Below are positions 1-10,009 of a stretch of DNA of 64,000 nucleotides, piece by piece. A program made the position numbers and the translations under genes. The notes beneath the pieces are model-generated. The model was not told the DNA's origin, searched no databases, and was given only the letters and a program-made list of their open reading frames with translations. The DNA lies in NCBI GenBank assembly GCA_019787685.1, contig JAHNUO010000004.1, forward strand, positions 1,054,001 through 1,118,000. Reading direction: 5' to 3'. Each line of letters starts with the position of its first letter. The first letter of the stretch is position 1. This DNA comes from Chiua virens. Taxonomy: Eukaryota; Basidiomycota; Agaricomycetes; Boletales; Boletaceae.

Positions 1-743
1 GCTTCTGCATGGCTACCTCTCCTCTACGACACCTACGTTTTTGCACTGACAATAAGCAAGACCAGGTGTGGGACGGGTCACATTGTCAAGACGATGTTGT
101 CTGATGGGATATTGTACTATATGTGAGATTTTTCCCATTGTCTCCGAGTGTATTACTGACCTGCCCTTCTAGTGCGATCTGTATGGTCAATATCGTTCTA
201 ACAATCATGATTGTGTGGGCAAACGACGGCCTGAAGAACGTTGCGGCGCAGTAAGTCTATCACTGTTGCGAAATCAGAAATCTTGGGCATTTGACGTTCC
301 TTTCCGTAGACTTGAGTTATTGTGAGTACATAATAGACCATTTGATATCGGAGGTCGTGACGATAGTTTGTCATTTCCAGGCTTATGGTACGTGATCTCG
401 TGCGTTTGGGCTAGTGGGATTTACAAACCTAGTTTAGGTGACAATGGTGTCACGTATCACACTCAGTCTGAGGAGGAAAGCACTAGGAGAAAAAGAAACA
501 ATATTCACATATGGGGATGACTGGTCGGCTCTGAGGTGTATACAAACAGCAAACCGTCGGTCGACTCGACCACGAAAAACAATCAGAATACCTCGACGAG
601 GCAACAGCACTCCTCACGGTGAACTCTACGCTGAGTCACTACGGCTCAGCACCGTGATTGAAATCACGCGTGATCCAACGATGTCTCCAATAGCCAGTCC
701 TGTCGGCGGTGGGACACCAAGATGTAGTGTATCCGAGGTGTAA
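1..743 (+). CDS. DUF6533-type multi-pass membrane protein, C-terminal part (5' end outside window)
   Basis: Partial gene entering from the left edge. Exons as read: 1-122, 173-250, 310-321, 381-387 and 438-743; every junction is GT-AG and the frame closes at TGA 741-743. The product shows hydrophobic helices (a segment containing PLLYDTYVFALT and another containing IAICMVNIVLTIMIVW), followed by the stretch QLELLLMVTMVSRITLSLRR and a polar tail rich in Arg and Pro. This arrangement is typical of the large, mostly uncharacterised Agaricomycete family annotated DUF6533, seven-helix proteins of the plasma membrane with no known ligand. The assignment comes from remembered family motifs. Exons 3 and 4 are only 12 and 7 nt long, yet both are needed to keep the conserved LELLLMV segment in frame. 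Function unknown. Confidence 0.75.
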
Positions 744-1085
744 CAGGATGGGTAGCACTGTTTGAGAAGTGGTAGACAAAAGGCCGGTTTCGATGGATTG
801 GTCGCATGTGCTACATAGTATGTGTAGGATAGACAGACAGAGCCCACTAAATCGATGAGATGCGCGATCACGTGGTTATAGTGAGTGGATATGTTTACCG
901 GAGAGTTCCAAATGGGTCCGAGTGCGGTCGTGCTGTGGTTGCTTTGACTCGGGCAAGTCAGCGCAGGACGCGACCTCGTCGAACCTTTCTCTTTCGTCTT
1001 TCCTTTCCTTCCTTCTCTTTCGCACCAACCTTAAAAAGTACGCCCGCCTCGTGCCATACCCACCCCCACACCACCTACCCTACCC
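744..1085. promoter_or_regulatory. Intergenic region upstream of the SepH-like kinase
   Basis: No gene is supported here. The last 100 bases before the kinase ATG (about 985-1085) are pyrimidine-rich with CT tracts, as is common for basidiomycete core promoters. I see no TATA box close to the start codon. Confidence 0.4.
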
Positions 1086-4000
1086 ATGACATCTTCCCCA
1101 TCACACGCTATCAGCCCCGGCAGGAACGCTGGCGTCTCAAAGCTGCTCAATGACTATGTCTCTCTCTAGTCATTTCCTACCCAGAACGTGTCGCTGATTT
1201 TGAGCCTCTCAGCAACTCGGCGATTCACTCGGCAAAGGCGCGTTCGGCCAGGTATATCGTGAGTTTTCCTCTTCGCACCGCGATCTTAGATAGATTCAAC
1301 GCGAAATAAAGGCGCTCTCAACTGGGCCACCGGCGAAACCGTCGCCGTCAAGGAGATCCAATTGAGTAACATACCCAAAGGCGAACTCGGACAGATCATG
1401 GTACTTGTTCGGCTTCTGTGTCTTCTGCCACCCTCATCTTGTTCCATAGTCGGAAATCGATTTGCTCAAGAATCTCAATGTATGCTACCTTTTCGCTCCA
1501 GTCATCTCGCGACTAATCAAACGCAGCATCCTAACATCGTCAAATACAAAGGATTTGTCAAGACACGAGAGTACCTGTACATCATTCTGGAGTACGTTTA
1601 CTGTGTGTCCATTTACCTTTTCGTTGATCCTCGGTAGATTTTGCGAAAACGGATCCTTACACAACATATGCAAACGGTTCGGGAAGTTCCCCGAGAATCT
1701 CGTCGGTGTCTACATTCGTCAAGTGCTCGAAGGCCTTGTGTACCTCCACGATCAAGGCGTTATACATCGCGACATCAAAGGCGCGAATATATTAACGAAC
1801 AAGGACGGATGCGTCAAGCTTGCAGATTTTGGAGTTGCTAGTTCTACCACTACCGGCGCGGTCAGTGACGATGCTGTCGTTGGTAGCCCATATTGGAGTA
1901 GGTGACATTTTCGTCTTTCCCACAACGTGTTAACGCCGTGTTGCTGTCAGTGGCACCGGAGGTGATCGAGCAATCTGGTGCAACTACCGCCTCCGACATC
2001 TGGTACGTTGGCGTGCTTACCTGTATCTCACTCTCTCATGCTCTTGTCACAGGAGTGTTGGTTGTGTGGTCATTGAACTTCTTGAAGGCAAGCCACCATA
2101 CCATTTTCTTGATCCTATGCCGGCACTCTTCAGGATTGTGCAAGACGATTGTCCTCCAATACCGGATGGTGCATCCCCCATCGTGAAAGACTTTCTGCTT
2201 CACTGCTTCCAGAAGGACAGTAATCTACGGATATCAGCGAAGAAGCTCCTCAGGCATCCATGGATGGTAGCAGCGAAGAAGCAAATGGATTTCTCTGCCG
2301 GAAAGGATGGTCAATCAGGAAATAACAACTCCCAGACGTCATCGGGTACCCAAAAGCGTCCTACGAGTAATTATAACTATGATGAAGCTGTTCTTAAGGT
2401 GCAAGAATGGAACGAGGCTTTGAAATGTAACTTCTTTCCCTGTCTACGTGCACCAGAAATGGTCTGATGATGTCTAGCCCCACACCGTCCGTCAAAGCAC
2501 GGTGGCCGTGGTGGTAGTGGAGATGGACCCCCACCATCGCCTACGCGTCCACTCCACAACAAAGCCGGCGTTAATTTATTCCAACACTCTGTTCTTGGGC
2601 TGCAACAATCAATCTCAGCACCGATGGCTCTCAAACCACCGCCAGCCGCTCCGGGAAAACCTTCTGCTCCTGTCGGACTGATAGAGAAAATTCGGGAACC
2701 ATTGGCTGTTCTTCAGCAGCCTGAGGAGCAAACCGATAACTGGGATGACGATTTCGAGGATGGCCCGTCGTTTTCAAAGTTGCAAGGCATGTGATCCTTG
2801 TTGATTCTCTTAGCTCGTTGACCAGACTACCTGCATAGCATTGGACAAGTCAGCCATGGAAGACGATAAACCGGAGGTCGATGATAACGCTCAAACAATA
2901 CGGCCGAATCGTAGCCCAGCTGGCCCAGGCACGATTCCCCTGGCGAGAGCCCCTGCGCCGGATATCGTCCCGATCGTGGAGGACTATTCAGACCTTGCAT
3001 CGGAGGAAGACGATATCATCTTGCAAGAAAAGGTTGCTGATTTCAAGGTAGGTCTGGGTTCCTTTGTTGGCCATGCACTGACACATCCCGTCAATGTAGA
3101 TGAAGAACTCTGTCCGTCGCGGTCTATTCCATCCGGACGACATCAAAACGCTCGGTATCTCGCCCGGTTCTCCTGGTCCAGCGTCTGCTCCGCTTCCAGG
3201 CCTTTCACGCAAGCCTTCCCGTCCTTCACTGAGTCCTGCAGGTTCGAATGGTCCGCCACCTGGTTCACTTCGCTCACATTCACGGTCGTCATCTTTTGTT
3301 GGGTCTGGGTCGAGCAATTCCGGATCATTTGGGCGTTGTGAAGCCAGGCGAGTCGCGAGTGCGCATGAGTTCGACAAATATACGGAAGAGGACGACGAAG
3401 ACTACGATGACGTGTTTGGTAAAGCGAATGGTACCAGTGAGCTATCTTTCACGATTGTATTCAAGTATTCACAGACTGACGATTGTGTCAGCCTTAGAGC
3501 AGCCGATGCAAACCCTGCAACTCAACACCCGACACTCCAATAAGTCATGGGTACGTTCATTGTGATAGCATTCCCTCATCCACTAAGTCGCTAACTGCGA
3601 ATTAGCTAGGAGATAATGATGATGATGACGATCCTTTTGCAGAGGTATGGCTGTTGCCGGGTTGTCACTCTGCTAATCTCACATCTGGTTCAGATTGACG
3701 AGGGTTTTGCGGAGGACGATCTTGAGACCAATTTGCAGCGAGATAAACACGCTCGCCTGTGCAGCATGGTTAATCAATTGATCGACGAGCTCACGCCGTC
3801 GGCACCTGACTTCCAGCTACGGGATGCTTGTGATCAGCTGGTAAGTGCTGGATCTATGTTAGTAGTATGCCCTTGTCGATCGACCAATCCACAGATCGCC
3901 ATCTTGACGGAGAACCCAGAAATGACGTTCCAATTAGTTTCCTCACATGGTATGCTAGCAATCTTGGAGGTATTGGAAGGGAAATGCTCTCGGGATGTGT

Positions 4001-5920
4001 TAATGAAGTTGCTTCATATAATCAATCTGGTACGGCCTCCGTAGTAGGCGAAGAGCACCCTAACTGACCTACGCTTGTCCAGCTCGTCACAAGCGACCTT
4101 GGTGTGCTGGAGAGCTTCTGTCTCATTGGCGGAATCCCTGTCATGATGGGTAAGTTCGACGTTCAGCCGTTCGATGCTTCTGGCTTACATTGGCTAGGTT
4201 TCACTTCCAAGAAGTATCCCTCGGAGTGCAGGACTGAGGCATCGAACTTCATCCGGTTGCTCTGCCATACATCAGCATTGACCCTTCAGATGTTCATTTC
4301 GTAGGTATCTCTGGCCATCCACGATCGTTTGTCTCACCACATACAGATGTCGTGGACTCAAAGTACTTGTCGATCTCCTTGACGAAGACTACACGGAACA
4401 AAGCGAGCTCGTTGTGGACGCTCTGAATGGCATCGGAAGTGTGTTCGAGCTACAAAGTCCGACGACCAAGAACGACTTTTGCCGTATGTTTATCAGGGAA
4501 GGACTGCTGGATCCTCTATCTTCGGCACTGTTAAACGTGATGAGCAACCCAAGCGAGACCGCGATCGAGATGAAGCACAAGATCATACAGATCTTGTTGG
4601 TGTTTTCGCAGGTGAGCCAGAGCGATATTCACGTCCGAAATGCCATGGGGACGAGGAGAATCATTCGACGTAAGCTCCAAACGTTTTAGGTTGTATTGGA
4701 GGCTGATACATAGCATGTAGGGTTGATGCGCGCTTGCGAGTTGCTCGAAGGAGATTGTCTAGTTCAGATGCTCAAGGCAGTGAAGCACCTTTCGATGAAC
4801 GCTAATCTACTCGAAGTACTGCAGAACTGCGAATGCCATCGAGATCCTCATTAAACTCTTGGACGAGGACCGAGCAGGTCCACACAGTACTGTAGGTAAA
4901 TTTTCTGAAGTGTGTGGCACAACTATTTATTATGAATCCCTAGGAAATATCCAACCACATCTTCCAAACGTGCTACAATCTCTGCCGATTGAACAAATCA
5001 CGGCAAGAAGAAGCTGCACAGGCAGGTATCATCCCATGCCTTAAGCGTGTCATCGAGATCAGCTCGCCTTTGAAACAATTTGCCCTTCCTATACTCTGTG
5101 ATCTTGCGAGCGCGGGAAAGAGTTGTCGGAATTGGCTATGGCAACATAACGGTTTGGGCTTGTATCTAAAGCTCTTGGAAGACCCATACTTCCAAGTCAG
5201 CGCATTGGAGGCTATTCTGTCGTGGTCGGTTTACTTCGCATGTTGCATGGGACAACTATTGATCACTACCATAGGCTGCAAGATGAAACTGCCAAGATTG
5301 AGGATCAGCTGGTCAAACCGGAATCACTAGATGCTCTGCTCAAATGTTTTGTCTCAGCCAAGGCGAATTCGTTTGAGAATCTGCTTGATCCGTTGCTCAA
5401 GATCTGCCGCATTTCCAACCCACTGACTATCGGCCTTGCTAAAGCATCCTTCTTCAAGCGCATCATCGACCGACTGTCGCATAGCCGAGCGGTCGTCCGA
5501 CTCAATCTGTTACGTATCCTGAGGACGGTCTGCGACGTGCATCCGAACCGCGCCATCCTAGTGGAGAGATATGGATTGCACGAGATTGTGGCCAAGTTGA
5601 GCAAGGAGGATGGTGCTGTTCTTGTGCGGGAGCTGGCGAGGGAGATATTGCCGGCGCTCGCGCCTGCACTGAAGCCAGCACCCAGCAAGTCTGTGCTAAA
5701 AGGAATGGATACGCCGAAGAACAGTGCGATCATCGCTCCGAAGAAAGCACGTAGGACTGCATCCGAAACGTCGGCGTTGCTTGGATCATCGGGCAGTTCG
5801 TTGGGAGTAGGCCTCGGTGGTAGTACGTCACGGTTTGGGATCGAACGGTCGCATTCGTCGTCACGGCACCGACTTGGTGACATTGGATGGCCACCTGGGG
5901 GAAACAGCAGTCGTCGGTGA
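1086..5920 (+). CDS. sepH: SepH/Cdc7-like septation protein kinase with C-terminal ARM-type repeats
   Basis: Ser/Thr kinase of the septation initiation network (Cdc7 in fission yeast, SepH in Aspergillus; related to plant MAP3K-epsilon). Twenty-one exons: 1086-1157, 1213-1258, 1312-1400, 1450-1479, 1527-1591, 1638-1897, 1951-2002, 2053-2426, 2478-2786, 2839-3047, 3100-3436, 3492-3550, 3606-3644, 3694-3840, 3895-4029, 4083-4149, 4198-4300, 4347-4669, 4721-4891, 4944-5224, 5275-5920. The kinase domain (about residues 24-285) shows [34 protein letters not shown] and GSPYWMAPEV. A Ser/Pro/Asp-rich linker follows, then a helical repeat region and a basic Ser-rich tail. About 1,270 aa, usual for the family. 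Two oddities: the intron at 2787-2838 starts with GC, and one extra base at about 4828 breaks the frame between LEVLQN and [11 protein letters not shown]. The start was chosen because the first exon splices cleanly into [11 protein letters not shown]. Confidence 0.9.
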
Positions 5921-6092
5921 CATGTAAAGAACGGGTGAAGAGGACATTATCTGTACATTTGAACGTTGTTTGCTTCCATTTCACTCGTTATCATCATCAG
6001 CTTTGTGTATAACCACACGCAGGACTTTGTTTTGCATATAGTAGTAGAGGATTCACTAATGAATGATACCACGTGTCCAACAGGTTGAATGT

Positions 6093-6950
6093 CTACTTGC
6101 GAGAGAATGGAATCTGGAAACCCGAGACGAGAGCTCTGGCTTTGTTTTGAGCACCCTGTCCTTGGGCATTGGTAATAAAGTGTATGTGCATCCCGTGAAT
6201 TTTCGGGTAAGCCTCGAGGTTGACCTCGATTTGGGGGAACAAACCAAGTGCTTCTGGGGGAAGACCAAAGGAAACGACGCCGGCGACACCGCTGGGGGTC
6301 TGCATGTTGCTAGAGGAGGGGGGTAATATGATGCCAGGGAATTCGCGCAAACGCGGCAAGACAAAGTCTGAAAGAGTTGCGATGAAGTTGTACATCTGAG
6401 GGCCCTTGAGCTCCACCTTGGCGCCGAGGGGCAGCCCGGGGCGGACCCACCCGCTGACGGACTTCTTGCCCTCGACGATCTGCACGCCGGCCGAGGAGTG
6501 ACGACCGCCGCCTTGGTTCGTCTCGCCCGAGATGGCTCTAAACGATGCGATCGCGTTGAGAAGGACACTCCGGTTGGAGATGGCCTCTTTGAGCATGGCG
6601 TGGAGGACGATACGCTCGAGTTGGACGACGTTTTGTGGGGTGGACGGGGGGGCGGGTTTCTTTCCGAGACGGTCACCGCCAACGGGGGTATTGAGACGGT
6701 GTTTGGAGTAGGGATCGGTGGGGTCGAAGCGGAGGCGGACCTCGCGTGGGGGAGGACGTGGGCCGGATTCGTGGAGGTAGGACATGTACATGAGGTTGTC
6801 CTGGAGGATGGAGTGGTAGTGGTCGCGGAGACGACATGGCGCGGTGTCGTGGACGGTGATGTCGACGTGAGGAATGGGAAGACCGCGATCGTCGAGGCGA
6901 AGACGACGACGTATTCTGGGTGGTTTGCGGAATATACGCGCGACGGACAT
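6093..6950 (-). CDS. MRPL7: Mitochondrial large-subunit ribosomal protein uL5m
   Basis: Single uninterrupted reading frame of 285 aa, a length normal for fungal mitochondrial uL5. The C-terminal half carries the uL5 signature: LKGPQMYNFIATLSDFVLPR, then FPGI and a C-terminal segment GMHIHFITNAQGQGAQNKAR. uL5 binds 5S rRNA in bacteria and sits in the central protuberance of the large subunit; in mitochondria it keeps that position. The N-terminus is basic and suited to mitochondrial import. It is divergent with the gene starting at 7083, with 132 bp between start codons. No anomalies. Confidence 0.92.
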   Translation of the reverse strand: MSVARIFRKPPRIRRRLRLDDRGLPIPHVDITVHDTAPCRLRDHYHSILQDNLMYMSYLHESGPRPPPREVRLRFDPTDPYSKHRLNTPVGGDRLGKKPAPPSTPQNVVQLERIVLHAMLKEAISNRSVLLNAIASFRAISGETNQGGGRHSSAGVQIVEGKKSVSGWVRPGLPLGAKVELKGPQMYNFIATLSDFVLPRLREFPGIILPPSSSNMQTPSGVAGVVSFGLPPEALGLFPQIEVNLEAYPKIHGMHIHFITNAQGQGAQNKARALVSGFQIPFSRK

Positions 6951-7082
6951 TTGAACAGGAAGAAAGAGAAAAAGGTGTAAATATAATAAATAAATAAATA
7001 ATATGTAACTTAGAGATAAGTCAAATGGCTGACATGGTAAATCTTATTATTATTATTGTTGTGTCTTTTTGTTTGATTCTTC
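6951..7082. promoter_or_regulatory. Short bidirectional promoter, uL5m / CaaX protein
   Basis: 132 bp separate two divergent start codons. The spacer is AT-rich with repeated ATAAATAAATA-type and TTATTATTATT motifs (6978-7060), unlike the surrounding coding DNA. It must hold both core promoters unless one overlaps the other gene. Confidence 0.5.
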
Positions 7083-9415
7083 ATGGCGTTGACTGCAACG
7101 GCCCAGTCAGCGCTTCCGACATGGGACGAGACAATCGTACCAGCCTTGCGCAAAAGTAAGCTATTTCTTGTTTATCTCCCCTTTGAACCCGTTTCATATC
7201 TATCCAGGACTCGAAAGCGAAAGTCGGATACTCGCCAAACGCATGTCCGTCGCGTCTATATCCTCCGCTGACGACTCTCAGAGGTCTTCTGCGCCTTCTC
7301 ACTCTCGTCGCTCCTCTCGCGATATCTCTCACACACCACGACATATCCCTGAGCCAAGGAAATCAAGCGCGATACCCCGTCCAAGTCTCCACTATTCCAG
7401 ACCTCCTCAGGATCCCTCCTCCTCCACTACCCGTCTCAACGGCGCGTCCTCGTCCCCCGTATTCACCCCCAAACGTGCCCGTACCTACTCACAGCCCCCG
7501 TCCCCTCCGAACGCCTTCGTCACCAACCCCCTCCCAACCCCGGAATCGTCCCGGCCGACTTCTCCCCGCACCTCAGACGTAAAACCAACTCGCATACCGA
7601 TCGCGGCTCGCACGCGAACAACAAGCTCATCTAGCCATGCACACAGCATCGCCCAGAGGGCCGACAGCCGCACCGGTAACAACCACCGTCCATACCAACT
7701 ACCCACCCCTGACAACTCTCAAGACCACTGGGTCGTCAAGGCAAACGCACCACCGAAACCATCAACTCCTCCGATGGCATCCATACGCCACCAGCGTTCT
7801 AGTATCATGAACGAACCGCCCCCCTTTCCAATACCTTCCATTACCTCATTCATACGTACGAGAACTCAAGAACCCCTCCCTCTCGACCCGAGACCTTCCA
7901 ATGATTCCGAAGAACGCCCCTTTGAGCACTGGTATAGAGGTGACATCCACAGAAATGGTGGTGTCGGCGAGCTCCGTGTAGCGAAGCATGTGGAGATGTT
8001 ACAGATTGCCAACTACGGTCACAGCCTTCGAAGAGGCGGCCGTAGGCAATCCCGGGACTTGTCTGGGCACATGGATTCTACTCGTGGCCGCAAGAGGGCC
8101 GACAGTGTCGGTAACCGGAACCCGGGAAAGCCTCTACCTCGACGAGGATCCCACCGAAGATGTTGGTATGGTCCTTGACGAAAGCCCACCGACCGACATC
8201 GAAGCCGGCCACGATTCAGACCCAGAGACGTTCTACGATGCTTATGCCAGCGCCGATGCAGAGGTGGACGCAGACGAGACGATCCACTCGAAAATCAGCG
8301 CCTCCACAGTTGTCCCCCCACATGCTGCGGTCTCATTTAGCCGCAGTCAAACGCCCACGATTGCTCATCCGGTTCCGGAAAGCAGTGCAACGCCGAAGCG
8401 CGCAACTCACGTCCAGACTGCCTCGGATCCCCCGCGATCTAGTGTATCTTCAGCTCCTCTACGAACGAGCACAGAGAGCGCCATGCGAACTCCAGGCCCT
8501 CGCCAACGGACGGTATCACGCACGACACGGGCCACTTCCCCGATATCACAATCATCTGATCAGTCGCATACGAAGCGTCGTGCAAAAAGTCCTGCTGCAA
8601 CCTCACTCGCATCCACTCCGAAGAAACCAAAGGTCAAGGTAAAGACACCACCTTCGGCAACAAAACAGAATGATCCTCGGAATTTCGTCGCAACGTATCC
8701 GACGCCGGAAGGAGACGCGGTGGATGCTATACCTACGTGGACACAACCGGTCCAAAAGGCTGGTAATTGGGACGAGGTAAGTTCTGTTTCATTATGTAAA
8801 ATCTTTTTCCCGACCAACATTGTCATTTCATCATAGGTGGTGCTCCCTGTCGTGGCACGTAAGAAGGGGTTGGATGAGCAATATGAGCAGGCTGATGGCA
8901 GCCCAAAACCGAGAACGGAAGAGTCACCGGTAAAACCTGTACGCATAGTCCCTTCATCTTGACAAGCAGAGCGTGCGTTGTGTCCTCTTATTGATCACTA
9001 TTTACGCAGGCTCCTGGTACATTTGGATTCGACTATACGAAATATCGGCCGGCGACCGTCGATGAGGAGATGGAATTACGCGAGTTTGGCCATCTTCCAG
9101 ATCCTGCCTTACTTCCCTGAGCAAGACCTGCCTCCACCATCTATCGAGACGTCTCTGAAGCCATCTCTGAAATCCGCATTTAAGAAACCAATGTTACCCC
9201 CTCTTGAAACGGAACAACTGATTCGTCAAGATCCCCGGAAAACCGTCTCAAGGCCTCCTGAATCTCCTGCACCCTTTGCGCACTATCGTATGCCAGTGGA
9301 TCATCAGCTACCTACCATCAATGTTACGCGGCCATCTGTCGAATTCGTCGAGCAACGGCAAGAACAAGATTACGAGGACGTTAGCGGAGGGTGCTGCAAA
9401 TGCGTCGTTATGTGA
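7083..9415 (+). CDS. Large disordered protein ending in a CaaX prenylation motif; function unknown
   Basis: Exons as read: 7083-7155, 7208-8041, 8097-8776, 8837-8938 and 9010-9415, giving about 697 aa. Most of the protein is Ser/Pro/Arg-rich and probably disordered. The more ordered, conserved-looking parts are a segment with FEHWYRGDIHRNGGVGELR (about residues 245-270) and a C-terminal block with GTFGFDYTKYRP and PPSIETSLKPSLKSAFKK. The last residues are GGCCKCVVM, a perfect CaaX box with Met at the last position, which favours farnesylation, with extra cysteines that could be palmitoylated. I know similar basidiomycete proteins only as hypothetical. Two points are uncertain: the intron at 8042-8096 (GTAGGC donor) was inferred because it repairs the frame, and one extra base near 9119 (CTT CCC TGA) separates the CaaX-bearing end from the rest. 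Confidence 0.65.
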
Positions 9416-10009
9416 TTTCGTTGATATTCATGGGCATTTGGGTGTGCTGTTTCTGTCCATTTTTTTGCTTATTCATTGTGCATTGGTCTCCACCCCCATC
9501 ACACATTTAAATTCTGTTTCGTTCACCCATTTCGTTTCTTTCCTGACTACCCGTCTTCTTGAAACGACCCTATGCCGTTCCCTCAAGGCGTCTTTGGTAC
9601 CTCGTTTGTGGTGATGATTTCCATTTTGTTCACTCATCACGGTATACCTCTTTTTGATACATACCATGACGGAGTGGAATGCCCCTCGTTTGTCCTCGAC
9701 TCCACACCTTGCCTATCTCACTGGACTTGCTCATCCCGACTGCATGCGTGTTGCATTTCTCCCCTCACCACAACCTTTTTCAAGACCACACCCACGCTCA
9801 TTAGTGAATCACCTGTAGTATAAAATCGCTCATCTTTTCATCTCCGTTTTTAATCTTCTTTTACCTCTTTTGAACCTAGTTTATCGCTGCAGTAAGTAGT
9901 TTTTCCGACGAGTCTCGACCAACGATTTCAACCCATCGCATATCATAATACGTACAATCGGATGTTATTTGCATTGCCCATACCAGAGTTTGAATTTACC
10001 AACAGCTGA
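9416..10009. other. Intergenic region between converging genes
   Basis: 594 bp between the convergent stops of the CaaX protein and the M64 peptidase. It is T/C-rich, as expected for 3' untranslated sequence. I see no gene, repeat or RNA. Confidence 0.5.

Noticed and set aside
4801..4900. An intron to explain the frame change in the kinase
   Set aside because: No GT donor lies between LEVLQN and AIEILIKLL, and the protein is continuous on both sides, so a single-base difference fits and an intron does not.
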